64,000 bases of DNA. It comes from Azadirachta indica (Eukaryota; Streptophyta; Magnoliopsida; Sapindales; Meliaceae). Below are positions 62,010-64,000 of the stretch, piece after piece. The notes beneath the pieces are model-generated. The model did no database searches. It was not told the origin of the DNA and saw only the letters and a program-made list of their open reading frames with translations. A program made the translations under genes and the position numbers. Each line of letters begins with the position of its first letter. The stretch's first letter is position 1. Location: NCBI GenBank assembly GCA_022749755.1, contig CM040442.1:18078457-18142456 (forward strand), given 5' to 3'.

Positions 62010-64000
62010 CCTTTGAATATTGAATCGCATCCTTTTCTTGTTCTGCATTTTGAAACCAAGCAGCGCGCGATTCAACCATCGAGTTTTTCGCCATGTAGTC
62101 TTTGTCCTGCGTCATATTTGCAAAACAGAATTTCTGTTTTTTAATTTAATTTTAATCTCTCTCCTTATCTAAACGATTTTTTTTTTTTAAAAATTAATGC
62201 AGTATTTTATTATTTAATAAAAAAATATCACATTATTTTAAATAAAAATTTAATTATAATATATATATATATATATATAGTGTTTGATTAGTGAGTAATA
62301 AATTATCGTAAATGATTATTTAATTAATTATTTTGTTTTACTCGTTTTTATGAATGTTGTATCTATGGTATCTTGGATATCTCGATGAGTATATATCATT
62401 CCAAGAAAATAATTTATCTTTTTACACAATAATATTTTATAATTAATTGTGTCATTTTATTTGTAATATTTTTGAGACCAAGAATATTTAACAGCTCGGT
62501 CGGGTCCTAATAGATCTAATAAGATAATGGACAGCACAGACAGGGCGCAGGTGACTCTATTATTTATTGATCAGAACAGATATGAGGAAGGGGGATTCTA
62601 TTTAAATATTCATGGAAAACACGTTAAGCATCATCTAACTAACTGTATCTGTATGATTGCTGCGCGTTTCGTTTGACCTATTTACATAAATAAATGGATA
62701 AATTTGTAATCAAATGTTAATCTATATAAATAAATAAAGCGTCCAGAATTGGGTTATAATAAAATTATATCACGAGGAGACCCCTGATATTGGTTTAACT
62801 TACAGGGGAAAACCAAAAATACCTCACTACATTTTTTTTATTCGTAAACATCGTTTTCTTTTATCAACAAACTATTTTTTCAAGAAAGTTAAAAAAAAAA
62901 AAAAATGTTACTGGGATTTGGGGTACAGCTGTTGAGTTAGACTTAGGGCTAGGCATTGGTATTTTAATAAAAAATTAAAAAACTTTTATAATATATATTT
63001 GGCGAAAACACATTTAACTGTTAGGTCTAAGAGGCAAGAATGAATAGGGATTGACTTTCTTCTCCTGCGATTTTCTCGTGTCCGAAGGCTCAAACCTTTA
63101 TAATTAGGACAAAGTCTTTACACGTGTTCCTTATGTGCGTTGCGTTAGTTTGTCATATTGCATGGATCTTGATATTAGCAAATTTTGCATGTGATTAGGA
63201 ATAAATAAATAAATAAATAAATAAATAAAAACCTTTACCTCTTCATGTGTTGTAATATCGTTATTCCTTAAACTATTTATTTAATAAACACTAAAAAGTA
63301 GAATCATCTTAATCATATCTCCACGAGTTTTGTGGAAATTATATACAGAAAATATTTGGGAAAATTAACACACGTCTCTCTTATACAGTAAAACCATCAC
63401 ATTTTACTATTTGTTATTTTGTACATGTCATAATTTTTAGTGGTTAACAAACAATCAAATTGGTGGTTTTACTGTTAAACTTAAGAGGTTTTCTTCTCTA
63501 TTTAGAATAAAAATTTACTAAAGTGTTAATAATTTTTTTATTAAAAAATTAAATATTAAATATATGATATATTTTATATTTTTTTAATCTGCATCTAACG
63601 ATTTTTTATAATAATATAGGAGATGAATAATATATTTTTAATTCTTTTTATTTAAATGATATAAATATAAATATCAGAAAAAGAATATGATAATATTCTT
63701 TTAATCGACTTATGTTAGAGTAATAAAACCAATTCATAGGAGCATTTTCAAGGAGAATGTCAATGAATGATTATAATGTTTATTTTCTTCTTAATCTTTA
63801 AGTTAGAGATTATAAAAAGATAAAATAAACACTTGATTGTATTATTTTTGCTTTACTTTTTACATTAATTATATAAAAAGTACTGTATTAAGTACATTTC
63901 AACAATTGCATAATTAAAGATTAGATAACTAATACTTTAGGGAGGTAAGTAATATATTCTTAATTCTTTTTACCAAATTGTAAAATCCTAAACCTCAGGG
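62010..64000. other. AT-rich intergenic DNA
   Basis: No gene is recognised. The region contains (TA)n at about 62258-62278, an (AAAT)n run at 63200-63230 and poly-A or poly-T tracts. Confidence 0.6.

Overview
The window is nuclear DNA of a flowering plant, most likely a eudicot. It is very AT-rich and has spliced genes with small phase-conserved exons, a MIR319 microRNA fold-back, CACTA, Ty3/gypsy and Ty1/copia transposon remains, and long TA, TAA and GT microsatellites. The species cannot be fixed from the sequence alone. I see no tRNA, rRNA or CRISPR and nothing bacterial. All exon joins and repeat alignments were made by eye.

Layout. 1-2194: terminal part of a CACTA (En/Spm) transposon on the minus strand, with part of its transposase N-terminus and a recognisable terminus at 2190-2194. 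2195-8100: AT-rich intergenic DNA. 8100-11000: a MIR319 locus on the minus strand. The precursor is at about 8885-9090 and shows the mature miRNA, the star strand and the conserved upper stem; a candidate promoter lies near 10.75 kb. 11.1-23.9 kb: AT-rich DNA holding at least five diverged copies of one repeat family, the most complete of which includes the promoter region of the next gene. A separate array of about 14 hairpin-containing repeats lies at 20.4-21.4 kb. 23967-26897: an intact six-exon gene for a 391-residue coiled-coil protein of unknown role. 28.0-43.4 kb: a nest of transposons. It holds three related Ty3/gypsy elements (A minus, B plus, C minus), a hAT-like insert with a long TAA repeat, a TIR-bounded element and a possible fold-back element. 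44854-58559: a 20-exon leucine-rich-repeat receptor kinase gene on the minus strand, predicted 929 residues, of the plant LRR-VIII-1 type. Its intron 3 contains a truncated Ty1/copia element, and its extreme C-terminus is frameshifted. 58.9-64 kb: AT-rich DNA, a decayed minus-strand copia element (LTR, primer-binding site, gag), and a cytochrome P450 heme-loop fragment beside that LTR.

The functional content is therefore three loci. MIR319 is a post-transcriptional repressor of CIN-type TCP transcription factors in all plants studied. The coiled-coil protein is uncharacterised. The receptor kinase has a signal peptide, LRR ectodomain, one membrane span and an RD-type kinase. Nothing suggests they act in one pathway. 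Most of the rest is transposon-derived. The observations most worth following are the shared pol deletion in gypsy A and B, the abnormal LTR junctions in that cluster, the hairpin repeat array, the repeats that carry a copy of the coiled-coil gene's promoter, and the lost C-terminal tail of the receptor kinase.
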